Positions 40,296-49,673 of a stretch of DNA of 64,000 nucleotides are shown here, one piece after another (position 1 is the first letter of the stretch; each line of letters begins with the position of its first letter). The notes under the pieces are model-generated. The model did not search any database. It was not told where the DNA came from and saw only the letters and a program-made list of their open reading frames with translations. Source of the DNA: Streptomyces sp. CB02261 (GTDB lineage Bacteria; Actinomycetota; Actinomycetes; Streptomycetales; Streptomycetaceae). Location: contig NZ_LIVX01000001.1 in assembly GCF_001905665.1 (NCBI RefSeq), positions 124,001 through 188,000 on the forward strand. The letters run 5' to 3'. The position numbers were made by a program, and so were the translations under genes.

Positions 40296-41303
40296 TCAGG
40301 CGCCGATGCTGTCCTTCTCGGCTCCGTCGGCGTCGGCCACGCTCTCGGCGGCTTCCCGCTCAGCCTGCCGCTTGGAGGCGATCAGACTGGTGATCGTGGT
40401 GATGACCAGGACACCGCCGATGAACGCCAGCGAGAACGGGATGGAGATCTCCGGGACGTGCACCCCGGACTCGTGCAGGGCGTGCAGCACCAGCTTCACG
40501 CCGATGAAGCCGAGGATCACCGACAGGCCGTAGCTGAGGTGGACCAGCTTCTTGAGCAGGCCGCCGATCAGGAAGTACAGCTGCCGCAGACCCATGAGGG
40601 CGAAGGCGTTGGCGGTGAAGACGATGTACGGGTCCTGGGTGAGACCGAAGATCGCCGGGATCGAGTCGAGGGCGAAGAGGATGTCCGTGGTGCCGATGGC
40701 GAGCATGACGACCATCAGCGGGGTCATCACCCGCTTGCCGTTGGCCCGGATGAACAGCTTGGTGCCGTGGTACCGGTCGGCCACGCCGAACCGCTTCTCG
40801 ACGCTCTTGAGGAGGCGGTTCTCCTCCCAGTCGTCCTCGTCCTCGTCCGCGCGCGCCTCCTGGATGAGCTTCCAGGCGGTGTAGATCAGGAACGCGCCGA
40901 AGATGTAGAAGACCCACGAGAAGCTCGCGATGATCGCGGCGCCCGCCGCGATGAAGATCGTGCGGAGCACCAGGGCGATCACCACGCCCACGAGCAGCAC
41001 GCGCTGCTGGAGGTGGGAGGGGACCGCGAACTTCGCCATGATCAGGACGAAGACGAAGAGGTTGTCGACACTGAGCGACTTCTCGGTGATGTATCCGGCG
41101 AAGAACTCGCCGGACGCCTGGCTGTTGCCGGAGAGCAGCAGGCCGAGGCCGAAGAGCCCGGCCAGCACGATCCAGACGATCGTCCAGATCCCGGCTTCCT
41201 TGACCGACACGTCATGGGGCTTGCGCCCGATGAAGAAGTCGGCACCGATCAGGGCAGCGAGACCGAGAATGGTCACTACCCACAGGGTCATAGAAACGTC
41301 CAC
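40296..41303 (-). CDS. terC: TerC family integral membrane protein
   Basis: 335 residues from GTG 41303 (GGAGG 5 bases upstream). It has about nine helices with the conserved acidic residues of the family: ALIGADFFIG, SLSVDNLFVFVLIMAKFAVP and TTDILFALDSIPAIFGLTQDP. An acidic loop (ARADEDEDDWEENR) faces the cytosol. TerC relatives export Mn2+ or assist metal loading of secreted proteins. The leader is a yybP-ykoY manganese riboswitch, which supports a role in Mn2+ homeostasis here. Two TerD-family genes lie just upstream on the same strand. Confidence 0.93.
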   Translation of the reverse strand: MDVSMTLWVVTILGLAALIGADFFIGRKPHDVSVKEAGIWTIVWIVLAGLFGLGLLLSGNSQASGEFFAGYITEKSLSVDNLFVFVLIMAKFAVPSHLQQRVLLVGVVIALVLRTIFIAAGAAIIASFSWVFYIFGAFLIYTAWKLIQEARADEDEDDWEENRLLKSVEKRFGVADRYHGTKLFIRANGKRVMTPLMVVMLAIGTTDILFALDSIPAIFGLTQDPYIVFTANAFALMGLRQLYFLIGGLLKKLVHLSYGLSVILGFIGVKLVLHALHESGVHVPEISIPFSLAFIGGVLVITTITSLIASKRQAEREAAESVADADGAEKDSIGA

Positions 41304-41466
41304 TGCGCCTCCGGCGTCGTACGGCTACTGATCAGCGTCGTCGCTGCCGGAGGTCTCTTCCACCCGGGGACGGACGATCGCCGCCGGGCCGACGCCCCGG
41401 GATCGGATCCATGATGATCCGTCCGTACTGACGGGTACGCCGCGCTTGGGGAGTACTCCCCTCCGC
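41304..41466 (-). promoter_or_regulatory. yybP-ykoY manganese riboswitch in the terC leader
   Basis: The aptamer runs on the minus strand from about 41466 to 41346. It has the class hallmark GGGGAGUA (41461-41454) in the first loop region and GUGGAAGAGACCUCC near the 3' end. Closing stem P1 is GGAGG (41464-41460) with CCUCC (41353-41349). An internal stem CCCGGGG/CCCCGGG closes a distal arm. Downstream, CCUCCGGC (41353-41346) is perfectly complementary to GCCGGAGG (41315-41308), which contains the terC ribosome-binding site. Metal-bound P1 would use the CCUCC strand and free the site, an ON switch for translation. Rfam family RF00080 is the expected match. Confidence 0.8.
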
Positions 41467-41473
41467 ACCAAGA

Positions 41474-41503
41474 AGACTACCCGAATGACCAAGAAAAGGT
41501 AAA
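41474..41503 (-). promoter_or_regulatory. terC promoter
   Basis: On the minus strand TTTACC (41503-41498) and TAGTCT (41479-41474) are 18 bases apart. Transcription would start near 41467, right at the first base of the riboswitch aptamer, which supports both calls. Confidence 0.55.
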
Positions 41504-41534
41504 GGGCAGGGTAAAGAGCGACCAAAAGAGCAGG

Positions 41535-43481
41535 TCAGAACCGCTTTCCACGGCGAGCGTCCGCGACCTGCGCGAGCACCTGACGGAGCACTCCGCTGCC
41601 CGGCGGAACGAGCGGGGGCTCGTACGACCAGGCGTGGCCCACCCAGGGGTCGGCGAGGTGATCGTCCGCGACCGGGGTGAGCCGCAGCAGCGAACGCCAC
41701 AGCGGGTCGAGCAGGGGCCCGTACGCCGACGCGTCCTCCCGGTCCGCGACCATCAGCAGATGGACGCCGACCGACGGCCCCTCGTCGGCGAGGTACCGGA
41801 GCCGGGTGACCGCCCGGTCGTCGAAGCCGTGCGGGAAGTCGTGCACGAGCAGCAGCTGCCGCGCCGCGTCCAGACCGGGCGGCAGGGCGTCGGCGGCGCC
41901 GCCGCGCACCGCCATCTGCAGCAGGTCGACCCGCTCGGTGAGCTGTTCGAGGGCCGCCGACACACCGGCCGCGCCCCGGGCCGGAGGGGCCGCGAGGACA
42001 CCCGACTCCACCAGGGGTGCGAGCGAGGCGGCTCCCGCGCCGGCCGCGTCCACGACATGGAGGGTGAAGGCGCCGGCCGGGTGCGCCGCGAGCAGCCGGG
42101 CCGCGTGCGCGACCGCGCTGTCCAGGGCGAGCCGTCGCAGCTCGGTCTCGTCGAGGAGACCGGCCGCCTCCGAGCGCCCCCGGCCGCTGTCCACCCAGAG
42201 CCCGCGTTCGAGGGGCAGCCGGACGAGCATGGGGATCCGCAGATCTGTCCGCTCGGGGAGGTGGAGGTCGCCCAGGCGGACGGCCATCGGCTCCTCGGCC
42301 GGAACGCGGTAGGCCTGCCAGACGGGGCTGTCCCAGCGGGCGTACGCGGCGGGCAGGGCCGGCTCGACGACCTCGGACTCGGCCACGAGCTGCGCGAGGT
42401 CCCGGTCCAGGACCGCCTGCGCCCGCTCCACCAGCTCGTCGTGCCGGGCCCGGGCGGCCGCGCGCGCCGCGTCGTTGGCTCCGTCGGCGCGGGCCCGGTA
42501 GTCGGAGAGCGTCTGGTCGAGCTCCCGGTCGAGCCGGGACTCCGCGAAGTCGCAGGCGCTGCGGTAGGCGGCGGTGGTACGGGCCAGGTCCTCGAACATG
42601 CCCCACACCTGGTTGTACAGCCGCTCGTCCATGGACCAGCCCGAGGCGTCCCCGGCGACCGGCGTGGGCGGGGCCTGCCGGGGCTCGGCCGCCGGGGCGG
42701 CCTGACGGCGGGGGTGGGCGTAGTCGACGGGGCCACCGGTGGGGGTGCCCGCCGAGGGCGTGGGTGCGGCCGTGCCCGCCACGGGCGTGGGTGCGGCCGT
42801 GCTCGGTCCCGGGACCGGCGGCGGGGTCGTCGGGGCGGTCGGGGCCGGGTCCTGGGCCGGCACGGGCGCCGGGTGGCGTACGCGCTCCGCCTCCGGGGCG
42901 TGCTGGGGCGGAGCGGCCACCGGGACGGGACCGGGCGCGACCGTCTCCAGGATCGACGCGGCCACATCGGCGGGGCGCTCCAGGCCCTGGTCGGCGAGGA
43001 GGGCGGCGAGACCGCCCTCGTACCCCTGTCCCATGGCGCGGACCTTCCAGGCGCCCTGCCGCCGGTACAGCTCCAGGGCGACGACGGCGGACTCGCTGTC
43101 GAGGCCGGTGATCGTGTAGCTGGCGATCTCGGCGCCGTCGGGGCCCGCGACGGTGACGAAGGGGGCGGCGAGGGCTCCGAACCGGGCGGCTCCCCCGGCC
43201 CGCGCGCCCGACAGCGCCAGGAGGACCGAGACGCGGTGGACGGCGCCGGGGACGCCCTCCAGGTCGACGGTGAGCCGGTGGTCGGCGGCGGCCTGTCCGG
43301 GGACGTCGACGCCGGGGAGGGAGGGCGAGCCGGGGTGGGCGATCCACTCCGGGCCGGGGACCCTGCCCTGCTCGTCGGCGAGGGTGGCTCCGGCGAGGAC
43401 GGGGTGACCGGCCGACACCCGGATCTCGAGGCGGGTGTCGGGCAGGGGGTGGTTCTGCCCCCGGACCAGCTCGGCCGTCAT
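41535..43481 (-). CDS. TerD domain fused to a degenerate FtsK-like ATPase domain
   Basis: 648 residues from ATG 43481. Residues 1-180 form a TerD-like beta domain (DHRLTVDLEGVPGAVHRVSVLLALSG, ITGLDSESAVVALELYRRQGAWKVRAMGQGYEGGL). A Pro/Ala/Thr-rich linker (about 190-275) and a helical, coiled-coil-like segment (about 285-365) follow. The C-terminal third resembles an FtsK/EccC-type P-loop domain: a strand ADLHLP-like region, LDSAVAHAARLL, then LLLVHDFPHGFDD and LRYLADEGPSVGVHLLMVADRED at the Walker B position. The Walker A position (WVDSGRGRSE) lacks GxxGxGK[ST], so ATP hydrolysis is doubtful. Its partners are probably the neighbouring TerD and TerC. Confidence 0.75.
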   Translation of the reverse strand: MTAELVRGQNHPLPDTRLEIRVSAGHPVLAGATLADEQGRVPGPEWIAHPGSPSLPGVDVPGQAAADHRLTVDLEGVPGAVHRVSVLLALSGARAGGAARFGALAAPFVTVAGPDGAEIASYTITGLDSESAVVALELYRRQGAWKVRAMGQGYEGGLAALLADQGLERPADVAASILETVAPGPVPVAAPPQHAPEAERVRHPAPVPAQDPAPTAPTTPPPVPGPSTAAPTPVAGTAAPTPSAGTPTGGPVDYAHPRRQAAPAAEPRQAPPTPVAGDASGWSMDERLYNQVWGMFEDLARTTAAYRSACDFAESRLDRELDQTLSDYRARADGANDAARAAARARHDELVERAQAVLDRDLAQLVAESEVVEPALPAAYARWDSPVWQAYRVPAEEPMAVRLGDLHLPERTDLRIPMLVRLPLERGLWVDSGRGRSEAAGLLDETELRRLALDSAVAHAARLLAAHPAGAFTLHVVDAAGAGAASLAPLVESGVLAAPPARGAAGVSAALEQLTERVDLLQMAVRGGAADALPPGLDAARQLLLVHDFPHGFDDRAVTRLRYLADEGPSVGVHLLMVADREDASAYGPLLDPLWRSLLRLTPVADDHLADPWVGHAWSYEPPLVPPGSGVLRQVLAQVADARRGKRF

Positions 43482-43542
43482 CGACTCTGTTCCCCTCAGC
43501 GCTACCGGGCTCGGTGTGAAGCGATCGTGTGGTTCATGCGGG

Positions 43543-43577
43543 ACAGCTCCCGGTGGCCTGCCGCCTCCGGGAGCTGT
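43543..43577 (-). terminator. terminator between the two TerD-family genes
   Basis: ACAGCTCCCGG (43543-43553) pairs perfectly with CCGGGAGCTGT (43567-43577) around a 13-base loop, 22 bases after the stop of the upstream TerD gene. Confidence 0.75.
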
Positions 43578-43598
43578 GGTGCGTGCTGCGCGGGCCTG

Positions 43599-44177
43599 CT
43601 ACAGGTGCGGCAGGATCGCGGGCATCAGGTCCTGGAAGGTGCGCCCGTTGGCCGGGTTGCCCAGGGCGGTCATCTGCCAACCGGAGCCGACCCGGTGGAC
43701 CTTCGCCATGATCTGCGCGGTGTAGTTGCCGCCGCCGTCGAGGGTGTAGCGCGCGAGCTCCTGCCCGTTCGTCTCGTCGACGATGCGGCAGAAGGCGTTC
43801 TGCACCTCCTGGAACGTCTGGCCGGTGAAGGAGTTCACCGTGAAGACGATCTGGTCGATGTGGACCGGGACCCGCTCCAGGTCGACGAGGACCGCCTCGT
43901 CGTCGCCGCCCTGTCCGGCGCCGCCCACGAGGTTGTCACCGGTGTGCTTGACCGAGCCGTCGTCGCTGACCAGGTGGCGGAAGAAGACCACGTCGACCGG
44001 CTGCTTGTCGGCGAAGAGGACGGCCGAGGCGTCCAGGTCGATCTCCCGGGTCCGCGAACCGAAGAGACCGCGGCGCGGCGCGGCCTGCCAGCCGAGACCC
44101 ATCCGTACCTGGGTGAGGCTGCCCCCGCCCTTCTTCTCCAGGCTGATGGCCTGACCCTTGGTCATGTTGACCGACAC
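43599..44177 (-). CDS. TerD family stress-response protein
   Basis: 192 residues from GTG 44177, with GAGGGG about 9 bases upstream; an ATG at 44165 (MTKGQAISLEK) is an alternative start and matches the usual family N-terminus. Calcium-binding motifs of the family are present: REIDLDASAVLF and GDNLVGGAGQGGDDEAVLVDL, followed by IVFTVNSFTGQTFQEVQNAFCRI. TerD proteins bind Ca2+ and act in tellurite and general stress responses; in Streptomyces they influence development. It lies next to the TerD-FtsK-like fusion gene and near terC. Confidence 0.92.
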   Translation of the reverse strand: MSVNMTKGQAISLEKKGGGSLTQVRMGLGWQAAPRRGLFGSRTREIDLDASAVLFADKQPVDVVFFRHLVSDDGSVKHTGDNLVGGAGQGGDDEAVLVDLERVPVHIDQIVFTVNSFTGQTFQEVQNAFCRIVDETNGQELARYTLDGGGNYTAQIMAKVHRVGSGWQMTALGNPANGRTFQDLMPAILPHL

Positions 44178-44271
44178 GCGTATGCCCCTCTCGTTAGCGT
44201 TCCCCGCGCCCGCTGTTCCGGTGCGTGCGGTTGTCGGTCACCCTACGCAGCGCCACTGACACCGAGGGAGG

Positions 44272-44314
44272 CGCGGTCCGGTTTTGTGTCGGTCTTGCAA
44301 CACACCGGACCGCG
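44272..44314 (-). terminator. terminator of uvrB
   Basis: CGCGGTCCGG (44272-44281) pairs with CCGGACCGCG (44305-44314), and TGTGT (44285-44289) with ACACA (44300-44304) inside, separated by a 3-base bulge. It lies 5 bases after the uvrB stop. Confidence 0.75.
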
Positions 44315-44319
44315 TCCGC

Positions 44320-46455
44320 TCAGGCGAGTCCCGCCTCCTTCATCTGGCGCAACTCCTTCTTCAGCTCTCCCACTTCGTCCCGGAGCCGGGCGGCCACCTC
44401 GAACTGCAGCTCGGCGGCGGCGGCGCGCATCCGGTCGGTCATCTCCTCGATGATCGCGGCCAGTTCGGTCGCGGGCCGGTCGCCGAGCTCCACGGTGGAT
44501 CCGGCCCTGCCCTTGCCCTTGGCCTTGACGCCGTGGGCGGCGAGCGAGGGGACCGGGGCCTTGGCGCCCTTGCCCTCCTTCGCCTGGCGGTAGCCGGTGC
44601 CGAGCAGTTCCTCGGTGTCGATCTCCTCGCGCGCGATGGTCGCGACGATGTCGTTGATCTTCTTGCGGAGCGGCTGCGGGTCGATGCCGTGCTCCGTGTT
44701 GTACGCGATCTGCTTCTCGCGGCGCCGGTTGGTCTCGTCGATGGCCTGCTCCATCGCCGGGGTGACCCGGTCCGCGTACATGTGGACCTGGCCCGAGACG
44801 TTTCGGGCGGCGCGGCCGATCGTCTGGATCAGGGAGGTCCCGGAACGCAGGAAGCCCTGCTTGTCGGCGTCGAGGATGGCCACGAGGGACACCTCGGGCA
44901 GGTCGAGGCCCTCGCGGAGGAGGTTGATGCCGACGAGGACGTCGTACTCACCGGCGCGCAGCTCGCGGAGGAGTTCGATGCGGCGCAGGGTGTCGACGTC
45001 GCTGTGCAGATAGCGGACCTGGATGCCGAGCTCCAGGAAGTAGTCGGTGAGGTCCTCGGCCATCTTCTTGGTGAGGGTGGTGACGAGGACCCGCTCGTCG
45101 CGCTCGGTGCGCAGCCGGATCTCGTGAACCAGGTCGTCGATCTGACCCTCGGTGGGCTTGACGACGACCTCGGGGTCGACGAGGCCGGTGGGGCGGATGA
45201 TCTGCTCGACGAAGCCGTCGCCGCGGGACAGCTCGTACGTCCCGGGGGTCGCGGAGAGGTAGACGGTCTGGCCGATCCGCTCCTGGAACTCCTCCCACTT
45301 CAAGGGCCGGTTGTCCAGGGCGGACGGCAGCCGGAAGCCGTGGTCGACCAGGGTCCGCTTGCGGGAGGCGTCGCCCTCGTACATGGCGCCGATCTGCGGG
45401 ACGGTGACGTGCGACTCGTCGATGACGAGCAGGAAGTCCTCGGGGAAGTAGTCGAGCAGCGTGTTGGGCGCCGTGCCGGGTCCGCGGCCGTCGAAGTGCA
45501 TCGAGTAGTTCTCGATGCCGGAGCAGGAGCCGATCTGCCGCATCATCTCGATGTCGTACGTGGTCCGCATGCGCAGCCGCTGCGACTCCAGGTGCTTGCC
45601 CTGCTTGTCGAGCTCGGCGAGACGGCCCTCCAGCTCGCGCTCGATGTCGTTGACCGCGCGCTCCATGCGCTCGGGGCCGGCGACGTAGTGGCTGGCGGGG
45701 AACACGTACAGCTCGCGGTCCTCGCTGATGACCTCGCCGGTGAGCGGGTGGAGGGTGGAGAGGGCCTCGATCTCGTCACCGAACATCTCGATGCGGACGG
45801 CCAGCTCCTCGTACACCGGGAAGATCTCGATGGTGTCGCCGCGGACGCGAAAGGTGCCGCGGGTGAACGCCAGGTCGTTCCGCGTGTACTGGATGTCGAC
45901 GAAGCGGCGGAGCAGCTGGTCGCGGTCGACCTCCTCGCCGACCTTGAGCGGGACCATCCGGTCCACGTACTCCTGGGGCGTGCCGAGGCCGTAGATGCAG
46001 GAGACGGAGGCGACCACGATCACGTCCCTGCGGGTGAGCAGGGAGTTGGTCGCGGAGTGGCGGAGCCGCTCCACCTCCTCGTTGATGGAGGAGTCCTTCT
46101 CGATGTACGTGTCCGACTGCGGCACGTACGCCTCGGGCTGGTAGTAGTCGTAGTACGAGACGAAGTACTCCACCGCGTTGTTCGGCAGGAGCTCGCGGAA
46201 CTCGTTCGCCAGCTGGGCGGCCAGCGTCTTGTTCGGCGCCATCACGAGGGTGGGGCGCTGGAGCTTCTCGATCATCCACGCGGTGGTGGCCGACTTTCCG
46301 GTGCCGGTGGCACCGAGGAGCACGACGTCCTTCTCACCCGCGCGGATGCGCCGCTCGAGGTCGGCGATGGCCGTGGGCTGGTCGCCGCTGGGCTGGTAGG
46401 AGCTGACGACCTCGAAGGGCGCCACCGAACGTTCGATCTTGGAAACGGGCCGCAT
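44320..46455 (-). CDS. uvrB: excinuclease ABC subunit B
   Basis: 711 residues from ATG 46455. It has helicase-like motifs: Walker [19 protein letters not shown], the beta-hairpin region ending [22 protein letters not shown] in [11 protein letters not shown], and motif [11 protein letters not shown]. The C-terminal UVR domain ([23 protein letters not shown]) binds UvrC. It verifies lesions after UvrA loading. A TACGGT box stands 6 bases before the ATG, so the transcript may be leaderless. Confidence 0.97.
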   Translation of the reverse strand: MRPVSKIERSVAPFEVVSSYQPSGDQPTAIADLERRIRAGEKDVVLLGATGTGKSATTAWMIEKLQRPTLVMAPNKTLAAQLANEFRELLPNNAVEYFVSYYDYYQPEAYVPQSDTYIEKDSSINEEVERLRHSATNSLLTRRDVIVVASVSCIYGLGTPQEYVDRMVPLKVGEEVDRDQLLRRFVDIQYTRNDLAFTRGTFRVRGDTIEIFPVYEELAVRIEMFGDEIEALSTLHPLTGEVISEDRELYVFPASHYVAGPERMERAVNDIERELEGRLAELDKQGKHLESQRLRMRTTYDIEMMRQIGSCSGIENYSMHFDGRGPGTAPNTLLDYFPEDFLLVIDESHVTVPQIGAMYEGDASRKRTLVDHGFRLPSALDNRPLKWEEFQERIGQTVYLSATPGTYELSRGDGFVEQIIRPTGLVDPEVVVKPTEGQIDDLVHEIRLRTERDERVLVTTLTKKMAEDLTDYFLELGIQVRYLHSDVDTLRRIELLRELRAGEYDVLVGINLLREGLDLPEVSLVAILDADKQGFLRSGTSLIQTIGRAARNVSGQVHMYADRVTPAMEQAIDETNRRREKQIAYNTEHGIDPQPLRKKINDIVATIAREEIDTEELLGTGYRQAKEGKGAKAPVPSLAAHGVKAKGKGRAGSTVELGDRPATELAAIIEEMTDRMRAAAAELQFEVAARLRDEVGELKKELRQMKEAGLA

Positions 46456-46461
46456 GCAACC

Positions 46462-46467
46462 ACCGTA
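46462..46467 (-). promoter_or_regulatory. -10 box of uvrB
   Basis: TACGGT on the minus strand lies 6 bases before the ATG, consistent with a leaderless mRNA. No SOS-box-like sequence was noticed nearby. Confidence 0.4.
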
Positions 46468-46495
46468 CGACTCGGCACTGACAGGCGGGCGGTGA

Positions 46496-47395
46496 TCACC
46501 AGTCCTGGGAGCGGTGGCCGCCCCGGGCGACGGTCCTGCGGGCGGCGCGGCCGGCGGGCCGGGAGGTCCAGTTCGCGGGCTCGCCGTAGGACGGGACGTG
46601 GCGGGGGGCGGGCACGCCGGGCCGGTGCGGGGCCCGGGCGGCGGCGCCGCGCCAGTCCGGGTCGCCCATCACGAGCAGCGGGTCGAACATGACGACGACG
46701 GCGGCGAGGATGAGGAAGACCGCCGGGCCGAGCAGCATCGGCAGCAGGAGCGAGGTGGCGGCGTCGCCGGTGTTGGTGGCGGGCTCGGTGCTGTGCAGCC
46801 GGACGCTGACCGCGGCCATGGCGGTGTAGTGCATACCACTGACGGCGACGCCCATCACCAGGCTGGCGCCGAGGCTGGCCAGGAATCCCCGTACGGAGAC
46901 GGCCGCCCAGAGGGCCACGGTGGCGGCGACGACGGCGATGACCACGGAGAGGGCGACGGTGGTGGTGTCGTACTCGACGCGCCCCTGGAGTCGCATCCCG
47001 GCCATACCCAGGTAGTGCATGGTGGCCACGCCGAGGCCGGTGATGGTGCCGCCGGTGACCAGGGTGAGGGCGGTGGCCCCCCGGTATCCGACGATGAAGA
47101 TGCCGATCCCGACCATGAGGACGGCGACGCCCAGGCTGGCGAAGGTGATCGGGCGGTCGTAGTTGATGGGCGCCTGGTGGACGGAGAAGCCCATCATGGC
47201 GATGAAGTGCATGGTCCAGATGCCGGTGCCGATCGACGTGGCGCCGAGGGCGAGCCAGCCCGCCTTGAAGCTGTCGCGGTGGCGGAGCGATCTCGTGGTG
47301 CACCGGAGGCCGAGGGCGCCGCCCAGGCACGCCATGAGAAAGGCGGCCACCGGCGTGACGAGGCCGTAGCTGAATCCGTCGACCGTCCCGTGCAT
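46496..47395 (-). CDS. MHYT-domain membrane sensor protein
   Basis: 299 residues from ATG 47395, with GGAGGAC upstream. It has seven predicted helices carrying the three MHYT repeats: [22 protein letters not shown] and [15 protein letters not shown] domains are thought to bind copper and sense a diatomic gas or redox state. Usually they are fused to GGDEF/EAL or other output domains; here only a basic, Pro/Arg-rich tail of about 55 residues follows. The output route is therefore unknown. It is divergent from the alkyltransferase gene. Confidence 0.88.
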   Translation of the reverse strand: MHGTVDGFSYGLVTPVAAFLMACLGGALGLRCTTRSLRHRDSFKAGWLALGATSIGTGIWTMHFIAMMGFSVHQAPINYDRPITFASLGVAVLMVGIGIFIVGYRGATALTLVTGGTITGLGVATMHYLGMAGMRLQGRVEYDTTTVALSVVIAVVAATVALWAAVSVRGFLASLGASLVMGVAVSGMHYTAMAAVSVRLHSTEPATNTGDAATSLLLPMLLGPAVFLILAAVVVMFDPLLVMGDPDWRGAAARAPHRPGVPAPRHVPSYGEPANWTSRPAGRAARRTVARGGHRSQDW

Positions 47396-47649
47396 GAGCG
47401 TGAGTCCTCCACCCGTGGTGCCACGTCGTCCGAAAACAGTCGGTACCGCTGGGTAGTGCTACCGGGCGAGATTATGGCGCGCCGCGGGCCTCGCGACCAC
47501 GTGACCGGGGAATTACCGGTCGTGAGACCGGAGCGATACCGGCCCGTGACCTCCGCCGCGGTCTCGGGCCCCGTGGGTGCGCCGACGGCGGAAACGGTTC
47601 TCTTCCGGGCCGTGGGCTCGTTCCCCTCCGGACTGTCGGTGCCGGGTCG

Positions 47650-47655
47650 TACGGT
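47650..47655 (+). promoter_or_regulatory. -10 box of the alkyltransferase gene
   Basis: TACGGT lies 7 bases before the ATG at 47663 with no ribosome-binding site, predicting a leaderless mRNA. Confidence 0.4.
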
Positions 47656-47662
47656 GGGCGGC

Positions 47663-48229
47663 ATGGAGATCGAAGCGGGGCCGACGGGCGGCGGGCGGGC
47701 CGTCCCGGTGGAGTGGACGGTCATGGAGAGCGCCATCGGTCCGCTCTTCGTCGCCGCGACCGGCCGGGGGCTGGTGCGGGTGGAGTTCCACGCCGACACA
47801 GCGCGCCGGGAGCAGATGCTCGCGCGGCTGTCGGGGCAGCTCGGCGCGGAGCCCGTGGAGCGGTCCTCGGGGCTGCTCGCGGGCGCGATACGCCGGCTCG
47901 ACCGGTACTTCGCCGGCGAGCCCGGCGATGTGGGACTGCCCCTGGACTGGAGCCTCACGGCCGGGTTCAACCGGCAGGTGCTGCGCGAGCTGGCGACGAC
48001 CGTCCCGTACGGCACGGTCGTCGGGTACGGGGAGCTGGCGCGGCGCGTGGGGCAGCCGGGCGCCGCACAGGCGGTCGGGGCGGCGATGGGCTCGAATCCG
48101 CTGCCGGTGGTGGTGCCGTGCCACCGCGTGGTGGAGAGCGACGGCGGTCTCGGCGGCTTCGGGGGCGGCCTGGAGACGAAGCGCCAGCTGCTGGCCCTGG
48201 AGGGGGTACTGCCGGCGCCGCTGTTCTGA
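47663..48229 (+). CDS. ogt: methylated-DNA-[protein]-cysteine S-methyltransferase
   Basis: 188 residues from ATG 47663. The active-site sequence is NPLPVVVPCHRVVESDGGLGGFGGG, with the acceptor Cys in PCHR. The helix-turn-helix VPYGTVVGYGELARRVG inserts into the DNA minor groove. It removes methyl groups from O6-alkylguanine by transfer to itself. The symbol ogt is by homology; ada-type N-terminal domains are absent. Confidence 0.93.
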   Translation: MEIEAGPTGGGRAVPVEWTVMESAIGPLFVAATGRGLVRVEFHADTARREQMLARLSGQLGAEPVERSSGLLAGAIRRLDRYFAGEPGDVGLPLDWSLTAGFNRQVLRELATTVPYGTVVGYGELARRVGQPGAAQAVGAAMGSNPLPVVVPCHRVVESDGGLGGFGGGLETKRQLLALEGVLPAPLF

Positions 48230-48330
48230 GCGGCGCCGGCACGCGCGAGAGGCACGCCGGACGGGCGCCGGCCCGGGCGGAGCCGGGCGCCCCGGCGGCG
48301 TTTCCCCCGGGTGGGGTGGCTGGCACACTC

Positions 48331-49623
48331 ATGTCAGTGACCAACACCCCCGACGCCCCTGACGCCGCCCTGCCCGGGCGCCTCGCCGCGACCGGAGCGG
48401 GACTGCCCGCGCTCCGCCGCCGGATCCAGGCCGTGCTCATCGCCACCCAGATCCTCGGGGGTCTCGGTATCGCCACCGGCGTCGCGCTGTCCGCCGTCCT
48501 CGCCAAGGACGTCAGCGGCTCCGAGGCCCTCTCCGGACTGGCGGCGACGGCGACGGTGGCCGGTCCCGCGCTTCTCGCGATGCCGCTGGCCGCCCTGATG
48601 GCCGCGCGGGGCCGCAGGGCCGGGCTCGTCCTCGCGTACCTCATCGGGGCCCTCGGGGCCGGGGTGACGGTGCTCGGGGCCGTCGTCGGCAGCTTCCCGC
48701 TGCTCCTCGTCGGGCTCGTCGGCTTCGGCGCCGGGTCCTCGGCGAACCTGGCGGCCCGGTTCGCGGCCGCCGACCTGGCCGCGCCGGACCACAGGGCACG
48801 GGCCATCTCCACGGTGGTGTGGGCGACCACGATCGGGGCGGTGCTGGGCCCGAACATCGCCGCCCCGGCCGGGGAGAGCGTCTCGGGGCTCGGCATACCG
48901 GCCACCGCCGGGCCCTTCGTCTGGGCCGCCGGCGTCTTCGTGATCGCGGCGGCCGTGGTGGCGCTGCTGCTGCGCCCCGATCCGCTCCTCACCGCCCGCG
49001 CGCTGACCGACCCCGGGGCGGGCGCCGAGGCGGAGGGGCGTTCGCTCCGGGCCGGGATGCGGATCGTCCGGGAGTCCCCGCGGGCCCGCCTCGCCCTGGT
49101 CACCGTCGCCGCCTCGCACACCGCGATGGTGTCGATCATGTCGATGACCCCCGTGGCCCTCACCCACCACGGGGCGGACATCCGGCTGGTGGGTCTGGTG
49201 ATCAGCGGGCACATCGCCGGCATGTACGCCTTCTCGCCCCTGATGGGCTGGCTGTCCGACCGGCTGGGGAGGCTGTCGGTGATCGGGCTCGCGGTCGGGC
49301 TGATCGCCGTGGCGGCGCTGATCGCGGGCACGGCGGGAGCCGACCACGGCCGGACCGCCCTCGGGCTCTTCGTCCTCGGCCTGGGGTGGTCGGCCGGTCT
49401 GGTGTCGGGCTCGGCGCTGCTCACGGACTCGGTGCCGCAGGCCGCGCGGGCGGCGGTCCAGGGGCTCTCGGACTTCATCATGAACACCTCCGCCGGCCTG
49501 GGGGGCCTGGCGGCGGGCCTGATCGTCGCGAAGGCGGGGTACGGGCCGCTGAACGCCATCGCCGCGTGTCTGCTGCTGCCGATGGCGGCGCTGGCGATCC
49601 GCGGCTCGTCGCGGAAGGCCTGA
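48331..49623 (+). CDS. MFS transporter
   Basis: 430 residues from ATG 48331. It has about twelve helices in the drug-exporter-like layout: GVALSAVLAKDVSGSEALSGL after helix 1, LMAARGRRAGLVLAY between helices 2 and 3, and SPLMGWLSDRLGRLSVIGLA after helix 8. The substrate is unknown. It lies about 100 bases after ogt on the same strand and may be co-transcribed with it. Confidence 0.87.
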   Translation: MSVTNTPDAPDAALPGRLAATGAGLPALRRRIQAVLIATQILGGLGIATGVALSAVLAKDVSGSEALSGLAATATVAGPALLAMPLAALMAARGRRAGLVLAYLIGALGAGVTVLGAVVGSFPLLLVGLVGFGAGSSANLAARFAAADLAAPDHRARAISTVVWATTIGAVLGPNIAAPAGESVSGLGIPATAGPFVWAAGVFVIAAAVVALLLRPDPLLTARALTDPGAGAEAEGRSLRAGMRIVRESPRARLALVTVAASHTAMVSIMSMTPVALTHHGADIRLVGLVISGHIAGMYAFSPLMGWLSDRLGRLSVIGLAVGLIAVAALIAGTAGADHGRTALGLFVLGLGWSAGLVSGSALLTDSVPQAARAAVQGLSDFIMNTSAGLGGLAAGLIVAKAGYGPLNAIAACLLLPMAALAIRGSSRKA

Positions 49624-49673
49624 CGGCCCGGGCCGTCACGCCCCCGGTCGGTGCGGGTCGACGGGCCGATCCG

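Noticed and set aside
47504-47520. ACCGG-N7-CCGGT upstream of the alkyltransferase gene.
   Set aside because: Arms of 5 bases with high GC are expected by chance at this length.
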